From Mycolicibacterium flavescens (GTDB lineage: Bacteria > Actinomycetota > Actinomycetes > Mycobacteriales > Mycobacteriaceae), in the NCBI GenBank assembly GCA_900637135.1, contig LR134353.1, positions 372,001-436,000 of the forward strand: 64,000 bases of DNA, written 5' to 3'. The translations under genes were made by a program, and so were the position numbers. How positions within the stretch are numbered: position 1 is the first letter of the stretch; each line of letters starts with the position of its first letter. Shown piece by piece: positions 49,549-57,462 of the stretch. The notes beneath the pieces are model-generated. The model did no database searches. It had not been told where the DNA came from and saw only the letters and a program-made list of their open reading frames with translations.

Positions 49549-50096
49549 GTGAGGTCGTCCGGCTGACGCTCGTATCGCACGCGCTGACCGATGCGATGTC
49601 GGCCGGACGATTCCCCACCGACGAGCCGTTGAATCCGACCGGCCATCGGCAGGTCGACGCGTCGATCAACCTCGGCGTCGTCGACGCGGCTCTGTGCGGT
49701 CCCGAGAAGCGCACCAGGCAGACCGCCGAACTGCTCGGCCTGCAGGCCGAGGTGGAAGGGCGGTTGGCGGACCTGGACTGCGGCCGGTGGCGCGGCGACG
49801 TGCTGAGCGGGGTGCGACCGGCGGATCTAGCGATCTGGCTGACCGACCCCACCCGGTCGCCGCACGGCGGCGAATCGGTTGTCGAGGTGGTCGACCGGGT
49901 TCGCGACTGGATGGACTCGTTGACCGACCGTCGCAGCAGGCTCGTCGCCGTGACACATCCGGCGGTGATCCGTGCCGCGATCCTCATCGCGCTGGACGCT
50001 CCGCCGAAGTCGTTCTGGCGCATCGACATTGCCCCGGTGAGCCGGACGGTGATGCACTTTCGCGGGCACGCCTGGACGCTGCGGTCGAACCGCTGA
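49545..50096 (+). CDS. Histidine-phosphatase-family protein in cobalt operon
   Basis: A 183-residue phosphoglycerate-mutase-like fold. The first catalytic histidine is H12, but the usual RHG motif is SHA (residues 11-13). The second is in THPAVIR, and the substrate arginine lies in EKRTRQTAELLG. The GTG start overlaps the cbtA stop, so it is co-expressed with cobalt uptake. An alpha-ribazole-phosphatase (CobC)-like role in cobalamin assembly is plausible from context only; loss of the first arginine may change activity. Its 3' end lies in a 25-base tandem repeat. Confidence 0.85.
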   Translation: MSEVVRLTLVSHALTDAMSAGRFPTDEPLNPTGHRQVDASINLGVVDAALCGPEKRTRQTAELLGLQAEVEGRLADLDCGRWRGDVLSGVRPADLAIWLTDPTRSPHGGESVVEVVDRVRDWMDSLTDRRSRLVAVTHPAVIRAAILIALDAPPKSFWRIDIAPVSRTVMHFRGHAWTLRSNR

Positions 50097-50139
50097 TCAG
50101 CCTGAGCGGTCGAACCGCTGATCAGCCTGAGCGGTCGAG
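50081..50139. repeat. 25-bp tandem repeat with internal hairpins
   Basis: Two perfect 25-bp units (50081-50105 and 50106-50130), beginning GCGGTCGAACCGCTGATCAG, plus a 9-base start of a third (50131-50139). Each unit contains TGATCA and pairs ACCGCT with AGCGGT. The first unit includes the stop codon of the phosphatase gene. Lying between convergent genes, it probably also serves as a terminator. Confidence 0.9.
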
Positions 50140-50160
50140 CTAGAGCGGTCGAAACGCCGT

Positions 50161-51528
50161 TCAGCCGATCGGCACCAGGTCGAAGGTCTGGCGCACGATC
50201 GACAACAACCACCCCGCGGCGGTGGGGCTGCGGTAGCGGGGCCAGTTCAACTGGAAGCTGACCACCCACGGCTGCCCCGTGTGGTCGACGGCATACCAGC
50301 TGAACGTCAGATCACCGGGCAGGTTTCCACCCTTGGCGCCGATGTAGCCCCACTTGGACCCGTCGAGATCGATGCCGGGTATCGCCGACAGGATGTCCTT
50401 CACCGGCGCGGCCTCACCCACGGCGGCGGCCTGCAGCGCGATGTGCACACGGCAGATGTCGGCGGCGCTGCCGTACCACTCCGCCCCGAAGTTCGACGCC
50501 GGGGTATGCGTGCGCTGCGGATCCGGTTCGTACGGGCGGGAATTGGTCTGCTGGAGCAGTTGCGCCCGGACTTGCGGACCACCCTTTTCGACCGCTTGGC
50601 GCCACTGCTCGCGCAGATCGGGCCGGCCCCAGCCGACCGAGAACATCTCGTGCATGGTCGGAAACGGCGTCATGCTGGCCGGGTCGTGATGGCGCGCCAG
50701 GACCAGTGCCCGCTCCACAGCGCCGGTCCCCAGACGGTCGATGAGAAGGTCGGTGGCCATGTTGTCGCTGGCCGAGATCATCTGCTGCGCAGCGGTTCTC
50801 ACCGACACCCGGGAGCCGGGAGGGAGTTCTTCCAGGCCCGCGGAGCCGACCGCCTTGGCTCGTTTCGTGACGGTCAGCGGGTCGGTCCACTTCAGGGTGC
50901 CCGCCTTGACCGCCTCGGCGACCGCGAGCAGCACGTAGAGCTTGAAGATCGATGCCAACGGCAACGACAATTCGGTGTTGGTTCCGGCCACCACATCGCA
51001 CTTCGACTGGTCGGCAACGACCTTCGACACCTGGTACGAGTAGCGGGCCCCAGATTTCGTGATCTCGGTGTCGATATCGGACCATTCGTCGATCTCCGGC
51101 GGGCGCAGCGTCACATCGAACCGGTCGACCATGCCGGCGTCGTTGGTGCGAAGGTCGATCTCCTGGGCGACGCCGTACGACGTCACCACCCCGACCTCGG
51201 CTTGTCCGGCTCGGATGTCGACGTCGGTCACCTTGAACGGCCGGTCCCACCAGATCCGGTCGAGCTTGGCGACGATCTCGTCGACCTTCTCGGGCTCCGC
51301 CATCGTGCGCACGCCCACGGGTCCGATCGGCCAGTCGGAGTTGAGCATGTCCAGCGTCTGCTTGGCCCGCAGCCCCTGGGGTGTGTTGATCTCGATGGGC
51401 GTGCCGTACGCGGCGTCGGCCGGTGCAGGCCCGACTTCCGCGCAGCCGCCGACGGCGACGACCAACGAGGCCGCGACCGTCAGCGCGAGCGCCCGGCACG
51501 CGATGAGCGAGCCTTTACTTGTCAGCAC
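50161..51528 (-). CDS. lpqF: Class A beta-lactamase-like lipoprotein LpqF
   Basis: A 455-residue envelope lipoprotein with lipobox VGGC. An N-terminal NTF2-like region (about 30-160) precedes a serine-beta-lactamase/transpeptidase-fold domain with S-I-F-K in LASIFKLYVL, S-D-N in SASDN and K-G-G in GAKGG. The glutamate of the omega loop needed for beta-lactam hydrolysis is not evident, so it is probably not a true beta-lactamase. GTG 51528 overlaps mhuD by 14 bases. Corresponds to Rv3593. Confidence 0.92.
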   Translation of the reverse strand: MLTSKGSLIACRALALTVAASLVVAVGGCAEVGPAPADAAYGTPIEINTPQGLRAKQTLDMLNSDWPIGPVGVRTMAEPEKVDEIVAKLDRIWWDRPFKVTDVDIRAGQAEVGVVTSYGVAQEIDLRTNDAGMVDRFDVTLRPPEIDEWSDIDTEITKSGARYSYQVSKVVADQSKCDVVAGTNTELSLPLASIFKLYVLLAVAEAVKAGTLKWTDPLTVTKRAKAVGSAGLEELPPGSRVSVRTAAQQMISASDNMATDLLIDRLGTGAVERALVLARHHDPASMTPFPTMHEMFSVGWGRPDLREQWRQAVEKGGPQVRAQLLQQTNSRPYEPDPQRTHTPASNFGAEWYGSAADICRVHIALQAAAVGEAAPVKDILSAIPGIDLDGSKWGYIGAKGGNLPGDLTFSWYAVDHTGQPWVVSFQLNWPRYRSPTAAGWLLSIVRQTFDLVPIG

Positions 51529-51838
51529 CCGCAACGTCGAGGACGACCTCGAACTCGAGCAGAGACGCACCGGTGGCCACCGGGTTGGCCTGCTGGCCCT
51601 TGTGGGCTTCGATGGCCGGGCCCGTCGCCCAGGCCTGGAACGCCTCCTCGGACTCCCACTGCGTCACCACGAAGTAGCGGTCCTCGCCCTTGATGGGGCG
51701 CAGCAGCTGAAAGCCGAGGAAGCCGGGCTGGTTGTCGACGGCGTGGGCCCGGTGCGCGAAGCGCTTCTCCAGTTCGGGACCGGCATCGGGCGGTACCTCG
51801 ATCGCGTTGATCTTCACGACGGGATTCTGGCTTGCCAT
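51515..51838 (-). CDS. mhuD: Heme-degrading monooxygenase MhuD
   Basis: A 107-residue ABM-fold (IsdG-like) enzyme that degrades heme to mycobilin and iron. The catalytic asparagine is in VVKINAIEV near the N-terminus, and the heme-contact tryptophan and histidine are in AFQAWATGPAIEAH. ATG 51838 is chosen because TAGCCT (complement of 51846-51851) lies 7 bases upstream, a leaderless arrangement. Corresponds to Rv3592. No IdeR-like box is seen in the 55-base gap to the divergent hydrolase. Confidence 0.95.
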   Translation of the reverse strand: MASQNPVVKINAIEVPPDAGPELEKRFAHRAHAVDNQPGFLGFQLLRPIKGEDRYFVVTQWESEEAFQAWATGPAIEAHKGQQANPVATGASLLEFEVVLDVAGADK

Positions 51839-51892
51839 GCGCATCAGGCTACCGAATGCATCGGGGTCACCCGGAGGCACGATGATGTCGGG

Positions 51893-52678
51893 ATGCAGTC
51901 ACCAGGCGGTACGCGGGCCCCGCTCACCCACCGCGGCGGCAGGGGGCGACCGCTCGTCCTGGTGCACGGGCTGATGGGGCGCGGCAGCACGTGGTCGCGC
52001 CAGTTGCCGTGGTTGACCCGGCTGGGTGAGGTCTACACCTACGACGCGCCCTGGCACCGCGGCCGCGACGCCGACGATGTCGGGCCGATCAGCACCGAAC
52101 GGTTCGTCGCCGAACTCGGCGACGCGGTGGCGAGCATCGGCCAGCCGGCGGTCATGATCGGTCACTCGATGGGCGGTTTGCATTCGTGGTGCCTGGCCGC
52201 GACGCGACCCGATCTCGTGGAGGCGTTGGTGGTCGAGGACATGGCACCGGACTTTCGCGGCCGCACCACCGGGCCCTGGGAGCCGTGGCTGCATGCGTTA
52301 CCGGTCGAATTCGATTCCGCCCAGAGGGTTTACGACGAGTTCGGTCCGGTGGCGGGCCAGTATTTCCTCGAGGCGTTCGATCGCATTCCAGGCGGTTGGC
52401 GCTTGCACGGCCGAACGGACGTCTGGATCGATATCGCCGCGGAATGGGGCACCCGCCACTACTGGCGCGAGTGGCAGGGCGTCCGCGTGCCGGCATTGTT
52501 GATCGAGGCGGGTAACTCGGTCACCCCGCCGGGACAGATGGCCCAGATGGCGGAGTCCGGCCCGCACACGACGTATCTGCGGGTGCCCGAGGCCGGTCAC
52601 CTCGTCCACGACGATGCGCCGCAGGCCTATCGGCAGGCGGTCGAGTCGTTTCTAGCGACGCTCTCCGAGCGCACCTGA
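51893..52678 (+). CDS. Alpha/beta-hydrolase (Rv3591c-like)
   Basis: A 261-residue hydrolase. The oxyanion motif is VHGLMGRG, the nucleophile serine is in GHSMGGLH and the histidine is in EAGHLVHDD. At the usual acid position the sequence is EAGNSVTP, with asparagine rather than aspartate, so another acid may serve. ATG 51893 gives a family-like N-terminus. Divergent from mhuD; the 3' end overlaps the small membrane protein gene on the other strand by 27 bases. Confidence 0.9.
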   Translation: MQSPGGTRAPLTHRGGRGRPLVLVHGLMGRGSTWSRQLPWLTRLGEVYTYDAPWHRGRDADDVGPISTERFVAELGDAVASIGQPAVMIGHSMGGLHSWCLAATRPDLVEALVVEDMAPDFRGRTTGPWEPWLHALPVEFDSAQRVYDEFGPVAGQYFLEAFDRIPGGWRLHGRTDVWIDIAAEWGTRHYWREWQGVRVPALLIEAGNSVTPPGQMAQMAESGPHTTYLRVPEAGHLVHDDAPQAYRQAVESFLATLSERT

Positions 52679-52906
52679 GGAAGGCCAGACGGGGTGGCGC
52701 TCAAAACGGGTGCGGATCGCGTCGATGTCGCGCTCGAGACGCAACAGGTCGCGGTCGTCTTCGAACACCCGGCCTGCCATCGGCGCGGCCATGCGGAACT
52801 GGTCGCGGTGCAACCGCAGGTACCCGGAGCGGCTGGCCGCCCAGGCGAACGCGGCTGCGACCGCGACCGGGGAAACGAGAACCAGAAGTGCCAGTAAAGT
52901 GCTCAT
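52652..52906 (-). CDS. Small membrane protein of unknown function
   Basis: An 84-residue protein with one N-terminal transmembrane helix (about 2-24, STLLALLVLVSPVAVAAAFAWAA) and a charged cytoplasmic part with paired arginines and acidic residues (DDRDLLRLERDIDAIRTRFE), possibly a short coiled coil. ATG 52906 is used; a longer frame starts inside the divergent promoter region. It is divergent from the GlxA-type regulator gene and shares its 71-base control region. Family not recognised. Confidence 0.7.
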   Translation of the reverse strand: MSTLLALLVLVSPVAVAAAFAWAASRSGYLRLHRDQFRMAAPMAGRVFEDDRDLLRLERDIDAIRTRFERHPVWPSSGALGERR

Positions 52907-52943
52907 GGCAGTAATTCTTCGACAGGCAAAATCCCGCCAACAG

Positions 52944-52978
52944 TGGCAGCAATGACACTTTGCGATAAAATGCTGCCA
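52944..52978. promoter_or_regulatory. Operator and leaderless promoter of the GlxA-type regulator
   Basis: TGGCAGCA (52944-52951) and TGCTGCCA (52971-52978) form a perfect inverted repeat with a 19-base spacer. It brackets the -10 TAAAAT (52966-52971), which ends 6 bases before the ATG at 52978. A related half-site TGGCAGTA lies at 52905-52912. Binding here would block transcription, probably by the regulator itself. Confidence 0.65.
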
Positions 52979-53973
52979 TGTCAATCAGGAGCGTATCGAC
53001 GCTCGTCCTGGACGATCTGGCGATATTCGAGTTCGGCGTCATCTGCGAAGTCTTCGGCATCGACCGCTCCGGCGACGGCGTCCCCAACTTCGACTTCAAA
53101 GTGTGCGGTCCGGTTCCCGGCAAGCCGCTTCGCACCTCCGTCGGCGCGACGCTGACCCCCGACCACGGCCTGGACGACCTGATCGGCGCCGACCTGGTCG
53201 CCATCCCGGCGATCGGAGGGTCCCAGTACCTGCCCGAGGCGTTGGCCGCCGTCCGGGCCGCCGCCGAGTCGGGATCGATCATCCTCACCGTGTGTTCGGG
53301 AGCGTTCGTCGCAGGCGCCGCCGGTCTCCTCGACGGAAGGAAGTGCACGACGCACTGGATGCACGCCGACGAACTCGCGCGCAGGTACCCGACGGCCAAG
53401 GTCGACCGCAACGTGCTGTTCGTCGACGACGGAAACCTGATCACCAGCGCGGGCACGGCAGCAGGTATCGACGCGTGCCTGCACCTGGTCCGGCGTGAGC
53501 TGGGCAGCGAGGTCACCAACAAGATCGCGCGCCGCATGGTGGTGCCGCCGCAACGAGACGGTGGTCAACGCCAGTACATCGACCAGCCGATTCCAGTGCG
53601 GTGTTCGGAACGCTTTGCGCCGCACCTGGATTGGATACTGAGCAACCTCGACAAGCCGCACACGGTCGCCACCCTGGCCGCCCGCGCGCACATGTCGGCG
53701 CGTACTTTCGCCCGCCGGTTCGTGGAGGAGACGGGACGTACCCCGATGCAGTGGGTGACCGACCAACGCGTGTTGTACGCGCGAACCCTGTTGGAGGAGA
53801 CCGATCTCGACGTCGACCGGATCGCCGAGCGCAGCGGTTTCGGGACAGCGACGCTGTTGCGGCACCACTTCCGCAGGATCATCGGGGTGACACCGTCGGA
53901 CTACCGCCGCCGGTTCTCATGCAGCACTTGTGAACCCGAGCCCGACACCGATACGGAAATGGCCTCGGCCTGA
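52978..53973 (+). CDS. GlxA-family AraC-type transcriptional regulator
   Basis: A 331-residue regulator with an N-terminal DJ-1/PfpI-like domain (about 1-190), including C106 at the nucleophile elbow (LTVCSGAF), and a C-terminal AraC double helix-turn-helix (LAARAHMSARTFARRF and IAERSGFGTATLLRHHF). Such proteins sense small metabolites; the ligand is unknown. The ATG at 52978 sits at the edge of the operator described above. The short tail after the HTH contains CSTC, perhaps a redox or metal site. Convergent with mutY. Confidence 0.92.
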   Translation: MSIRSVSTLVLDDLAIFEFGVICEVFGIDRSGDGVPNFDFKVCGPVPGKPLRTSVGATLTPDHGLDDLIGADLVAIPAIGGSQYLPEALAAVRAAAESGSIILTVCSGAFVAGAAGLLDGRKCTTHWMHADELARRYPTAKVDRNVLFVDDGNLITSAGTAAGIDACLHLVRRELGSEVTNKIARRMVVPPQRDGGQRQYIDQPIPVRCSERFAPHLDWILSNLDKPHTVATLAARAHMSARTFARRFVEETGRTPMQWVTDQRVLYARTLLEETDLDVDRIAERSGFGTATLLRHHFRRIIGVTPSDYRRRFSCSTCEPEPDTDTEMASA

Positions 53974-53990
53974 CCTCATGCCGTGCGCGC

Positions 53991-54860
53991 TCAGCCGCCT
54001 TCACCGGCGAGTGCGAAGCGGCCGTCGGCGGTCTGTTCGACGAGGCCGTCGACCAGAAGCGAGTCCAGCGCGCGGTCGCGTTGTGCGGTGTCGGACAGCC
54101 ACGCGACGTCCAGCTGCGCTCGGGTGACCGGAGAGGCGTTGTCCCGCAGGACATCCAGCAGCCTGCCCCGGACCTGCCGGTCGGTGCCCGCATAGCGTTG
54201 AACGCGCCGTGCCGGCGAAGGCGACGCAGGGAAGCCCCGAGACCGCCACGCGCACGTACTCAGCGGGCACAGCCCGCAACGGGGCGCCCGCGCGGTACAC
54301 ACCGTCGCGCCCAACTCCATCAAGGCGATAGAGAACTTGGGCGCCAGAGCGGTTTCGGGCAGAAGAGCCTCGACATCGGCAAGGTCGCGCGTTGACGACG
54401 CCGCGTCAGCTCGACCGTGGACGACCCGGGTTACCACCCGCCGAACGTTGGTGTCGACCACCGGTACCCGGTCGCGGTATGCGAAGCAGGCGATGGCCCG
54501 CGCGGTGTAGGCCCCGACGCCCGGCAGCGTCAGCAGCGTCTCGACGTCCGACGGTACGACGTCGTCGTACTGCTCGGCGATCACCGTCGCGCATTCGTGT
54601 AACCGCTTGGCGCGGCGCGGATAGCCGAGCTTGCCCCACGCCCGCAGGATGTCTGCGGCGCTTGCCGCCGCGGTCGCCGACGGTGTGGGCCACCGCTGCA
54701 CCCACGCGAGCCAGACCGGTTCGACGCGTGAGACCGGCGTCTGCTGCAGCATGAATTCGCTGACCAGGATCTGCCACGGGGTGACCCCCGGCCGGCGCCA
54801 CGGCAGATCTCGCTGTTCGCGGTCATACCAATCCACCAACTGGGGCACAATGTCGGTCAT
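53991..54860 (-). CDS. mutY: Adenine DNA glycosylase MutY
   Basis: A 289-residue glycosylase removing adenine opposite 8-oxoguanine. The catalytic glutamate is E35 in SEFMLQQT; the helix-hairpin-helix is LPGVGAYTARAI, and the catalytic aspartate is in VVDTNVRR. The 4Fe-4S cluster uses C-x6-C-x2-C-x5-C (CTARAPRCGLCPLSTC). The C-terminal recognition domain is short, as in other mycobacteria. Its ATG (54860-54858) overlaps that of divergent canB in a shared CATG. A TACCCT hexamer (complement of 54902-54907) may be its -10. Corresponds to Rv3589. Confidence 0.95.
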   Translation of the reverse strand: MTDIVPQLVDWYDREQRDLPWRRPGVTPWQILVSEFMLQQTPVSRVEPVWLAWVQRWPTPSATAAASAADILRAWGKLGYPRRAKRLHECATVIAEQYDDVVPSDVETLLTLPGVGAYTARAIACFAYRDRVPVVDTNVRRVVTRVVHGRADAASSTRDLADVEALLPETALAPKFSIALMELGATVCTARAPRCGLCPLSTCAWRSRGFPASPSPARRVQRYAGTDRQVRGRLLDVLRDNASPVTRAQLDVAWLSDTAQRDRALDSLLVDGLVEQTADGRFALAGEGG

Positions 54861-55479
54861 GCCCAACACCAGCCCAGTGACCGCGTGGAAAGCACTCAAA
54901 GAGGGTAACGAGCGCTTCGTCGCCGGCAAGCCCCTGCATCCCAGCCAAGGCGTCGAGCACCGCGCCAGCCTGGCCGGTTCCCAGAAGCCGACCGCGGTGG
55001 TGTTCGGCTGCGGAGACAGCAGGGTCGCCGCCGAGATCATCTTCGACCAGGGGCTCGGCGACATGTTCGTGGTGCGCACCGCCGGGCACGTGATCGATTC
55101 GGCGGTGCTGGGCTCGATCGAGTACGCGGTCGCGGTGCTCGACGTGCCGCTGATCGTCGTGCTCGGCCACGACAGCTGCGGGGCGGTGAAGGCAACGCTG
55201 GGGGCGCTCGACGAGGGCGTGGTGCCTGGCGGTTATGTCCGCGACATCGTCGAGCGCGTGATGCCGTCGATCCTGTTGGGTCGTCGCGACGGGCTGACCC
55301 GCGTCGACGAGTTCGAGGCTCGTCACGTCAGCGAGACCGGCGCCCAACTGCTGTCCCGCTCCACGACCGTCTCCGAACAGGTGGCCGCGGGCGAGCTGGC
55401 GATCGTCGGCGTCACCTATCACCTCGCCGACGGCCGGGTGGTGTTGCGGGACCACCTCGGCGACATCGGCGAAAGCTGA
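54859..55479 (+). CDS. canB: Beta-class carbonic anhydrase
   Basis: A 206-residue zinc enzyme interconverting CO2 and bicarbonate. Zinc ligands are C51 (in CGDSR, with the D53/R55 pair), H104 and C107 (GHDSCGA). ATG 54859 gives the N-terminus MPNTSPV seen in the M. tuberculosis protein (Rv3588c); an in-frame ATG three codons earlier is an alternative. Either way its leader is antisense to the start of mutY. Confidence 0.95.
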   Translation: MPNTSPVTAWKALKEGNERFVAGKPLHPSQGVEHRASLAGSQKPTAVVFGCGDSRVAAEIIFDQGLGDMFVVRTAGHVIDSAVLGSIEYAVAVLDVPLIVVLGHDSCGAVKATLGALDEGVVPGGYVRDIVERVMPSILLGRRDGLTRVDEFEARHVSETGAQLLSRSTTVSEQVAAGELAIVGVTYHLADGRVVLRDHLGDIGES

Positions 55480-55537
55480 GGGCGACACGCCGAGCGACCT
55501 CGACCGATAAGGCGTGACCTGGCCTTACCGTGAGGTT

Positions 55538-56299
55538 GTGCTGGATCTGGAACCGCATGGCCCGCTACCGACGCAGATTTACTGGCGTCGCAGGGCACTG
55601 GCGTTGGGCATAGCGGTCCTCGTGATCGGCGTGATCGCGGCCATCGTGGTCGTGGTCGTGAAGAACACCGGGGGCTCCGAGACGAAGGGCGCCGACGCGT
55701 CCGCCCCCGCTGCGGCAGGCGAAACGACGCCGCTGCCGGGGGAGAACCCCGAGGTGAAGACGCCGGTGATGCCGCCGGCGCAGGACGCACCGCCGCCCAC
55801 CCCGACACCCACCGCGGCCGTCACACCGCCACCGATCCTCAACGAGGGCGACGACTGCCCCGACTCGACACTGGCGGTCAAGGGCATCACCAACCAACCG
55901 CAATACGTCGTCGGTGAGCAGCCCAAGTTCACGATGGTCGTCACCAACATCGGGCTCGTCGGCTGCAAGCGCGACGTCGGCGCCGCGGTGCTGGCCGCCT
56001 ACGTCTACTCGCTGGACAACGCCCGGCTCTGGTCCAACCTCGATTGTGCGCCGTCGAACGAGACGCTGGTCAAGGCGTTCCAGCCCGGTGAGCAGGTGAC
56101 CACCGAGGTCACCTGGACGGGCATGGGATCGGCTCCGGGCTGCCCGCTGCCGCGTCAGCCCATCGGGCCGGGCACCTACAACCTCGTCGTCCAGCTGGGC
56201 AATCTGCGGTCGGCGACGGTGCCGTTCATCCTCGCCGCGCCGCAGTCGCCGGAGCACGGTCAGGGCGTCGCCCCGCCGCCGGGACCCGTCCCCAACTGA
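55538..56299 (+). CDS. Membrane-anchored extracytoplasmic protein (Rv3587c-like)
   Basis: A 253-residue protein with one transmembrane helix (about 20-42), a disordered proline/threonine linker and an extracytoplasmic beta-sandwich-like domain with four cysteines (DDCPDS, VGCKRD, DCAPS, PGCPLP) that could form two disulfides. GTG 55538 is chosen over the GTG at 55514 because TACCGT (55526-55531) lies 6 bases before it. Between canB and disA, as Rv3587c. Function unknown. Confidence 0.87.
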   Translation: MLDLEPHGPLPTQIYWRRRALALGIAVLVIGVIAAIVVVVVKNTGGSETKGADASAPAAAGETTPLPGENPEVKTPVMPPAQDAPPPTPTPTAAVTPPPILNEGDDCPDSTLAVKGITNQPQYVVGEQPKFTMVVTNIGLVGCKRDVGAAVLAAYVYSLDNARLWSNLDCAPSNETLVKAFQPGEQVTTEVTWTGMGSAPGCPLPRQPIGPGTYNLVVQLGNLRSATVPFILAAPQSPEHGQGVAPPPGPVPN

Positions 56300-56313
56300 G
56301 GTTCGGCGCAGAT

Positions 56314-57432
56314 TCAGGCCAGCCGGTCGGCGATCGTCGACTCGGCCAATTGCGACAGGCCCTCCCGGATGTGGCGCGCCCACATCGAGCCGATGCCCTC
56401 GACCGACTGGAGGTCGCCGGCGCTGGCCGCCAGCAGGCCCTGTAACGACCCGAACGAGCGCACCAGCAGGTCGACATGCGCGAACTGCAGGCGGGGGATG
56501 CCGGCCATCGCGCGGTAGCCGCGCGAGCTCATCGCCGAATCCTGCGCCTCGATCGTGGACGGATAACCGAAAACCCTTGCCAACGTCGTGAAGTCGAGGA
56601 GCTCACTGTCGGAGAGCCCGTCGAGCTCCTCGAGGGTGGCGCTCACCTGCGCCGCCGATGGAGGGTCCGGGTTGGCGTGATAATCGCGCACGATGAGCTC
56701 GCGGGCGGTGTCGTTGTCGCCGACGAGCTCGTCGAGCTGCAGTTTGAGCTGGCGGCCGTCTGTGCCGAGTTCGACCACGTACGAGTCGATTTCGAGGCTG
56801 ATGCGGCGCACCATCTCGAGCCGCTGCACCACGGTCATCACGTCGCGCAACGTGACGAAGTCTTCGATCTCGGCGGTCGAGAGCTGCCTGCTGACCTCGT
56901 CAAGACGCGTCTTGTACCGCTCGAGGGTGTCGATCGTCTGGTTCGCGCGCGACAGGATCGTCGCCGAGTCGGGGACCACGTGCCGCTCACCGGCGACGTA
57001 CACGGTCACGATGCTCATGGAGTGACTCACCGAGATCACCGGATAGCCGGTCTGGATCGCCGTGCGCTCGGCGGAGCGGTGCCGGGTTCCGGATTCCTCG
57101 GTCGGGATCGACGGGTCGGGCACCAGTTGCACGTTGGCCCGCAGGATGTGGGCGCCGTCGCTGGACAGCACCACCGCGCCGTCCATCTTCGACAGCTCCC
57201 GCAAGCGAGTCGGCGCATAGCGGACGTCGAGGGAGAAGCCGCCGTCGCAAATAGCCTCGACGCTCTCGTCGTAGCCGATCACGATCAGGGCGCCGGTGCG
57301 GCCGCGCAGGATGCGCTCCAGGCCGTCGCGCAGCGCCGTTCCCGGGGCCAAGCGGGCGATCGTCTCGCGCATGGTGGGTCGCGCCAACGGCACCACCGTG
57401 CGTCCCGATCTGCCACCCGACTTCACGGCCAT
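56314..57432 (-). CDS. disA: DNA integrity scanning diadenylate cyclase DisA
   Basis: A 372-residue enzyme making cyclic di-AMP from two ATP. The DAC domain (about 10-150) has DGA at 84-86 and RHR at 117-119 (GTRHRSAE). A helical spine follows, and a C-terminal helix-hairpin-helix DNA-binding domain ([15 protein letters not shown]). Lies 30 bases after radA on the same strand, the conserved radA-disA pair. Corresponds to Rv3586. Confidence 0.97.
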   Translation of the reverse strand: MAVKSGGRSGRTVVPLARPTMRETIARLAPGTALRDGLERILRGRTGALIVIGYDESVEAICDGGFSLDVRYAPTRLRELSKMDGAVVLSSDGAHILRANVQLVPDPSIPTEESGTRHRSAERTAIQTGYPVISVSHSMSIVTVYVAGERHVVPDSATILSRANQTIDTLERYKTRLDEVSRQLSTAEIEDFVTLRDVMTVVQRLEMVRRISLEIDSYVVELGTDGRQLKLQLDELVGDNDTARELIVRDYHANPDPPSAAQVSATLEELDGLSDSELLDFTTLARVFGYPSTIEAQDSAMSSRGYRAMAGIPRLQFAHVDLLVRSFGSLQGLLAASAGDLQSVEGIGSMWARHIREGLSQLAESTIADRLA

Positions 57433-57462
57433 CGCCCCTCCCTAGGATCGGCCGTCATTGCT

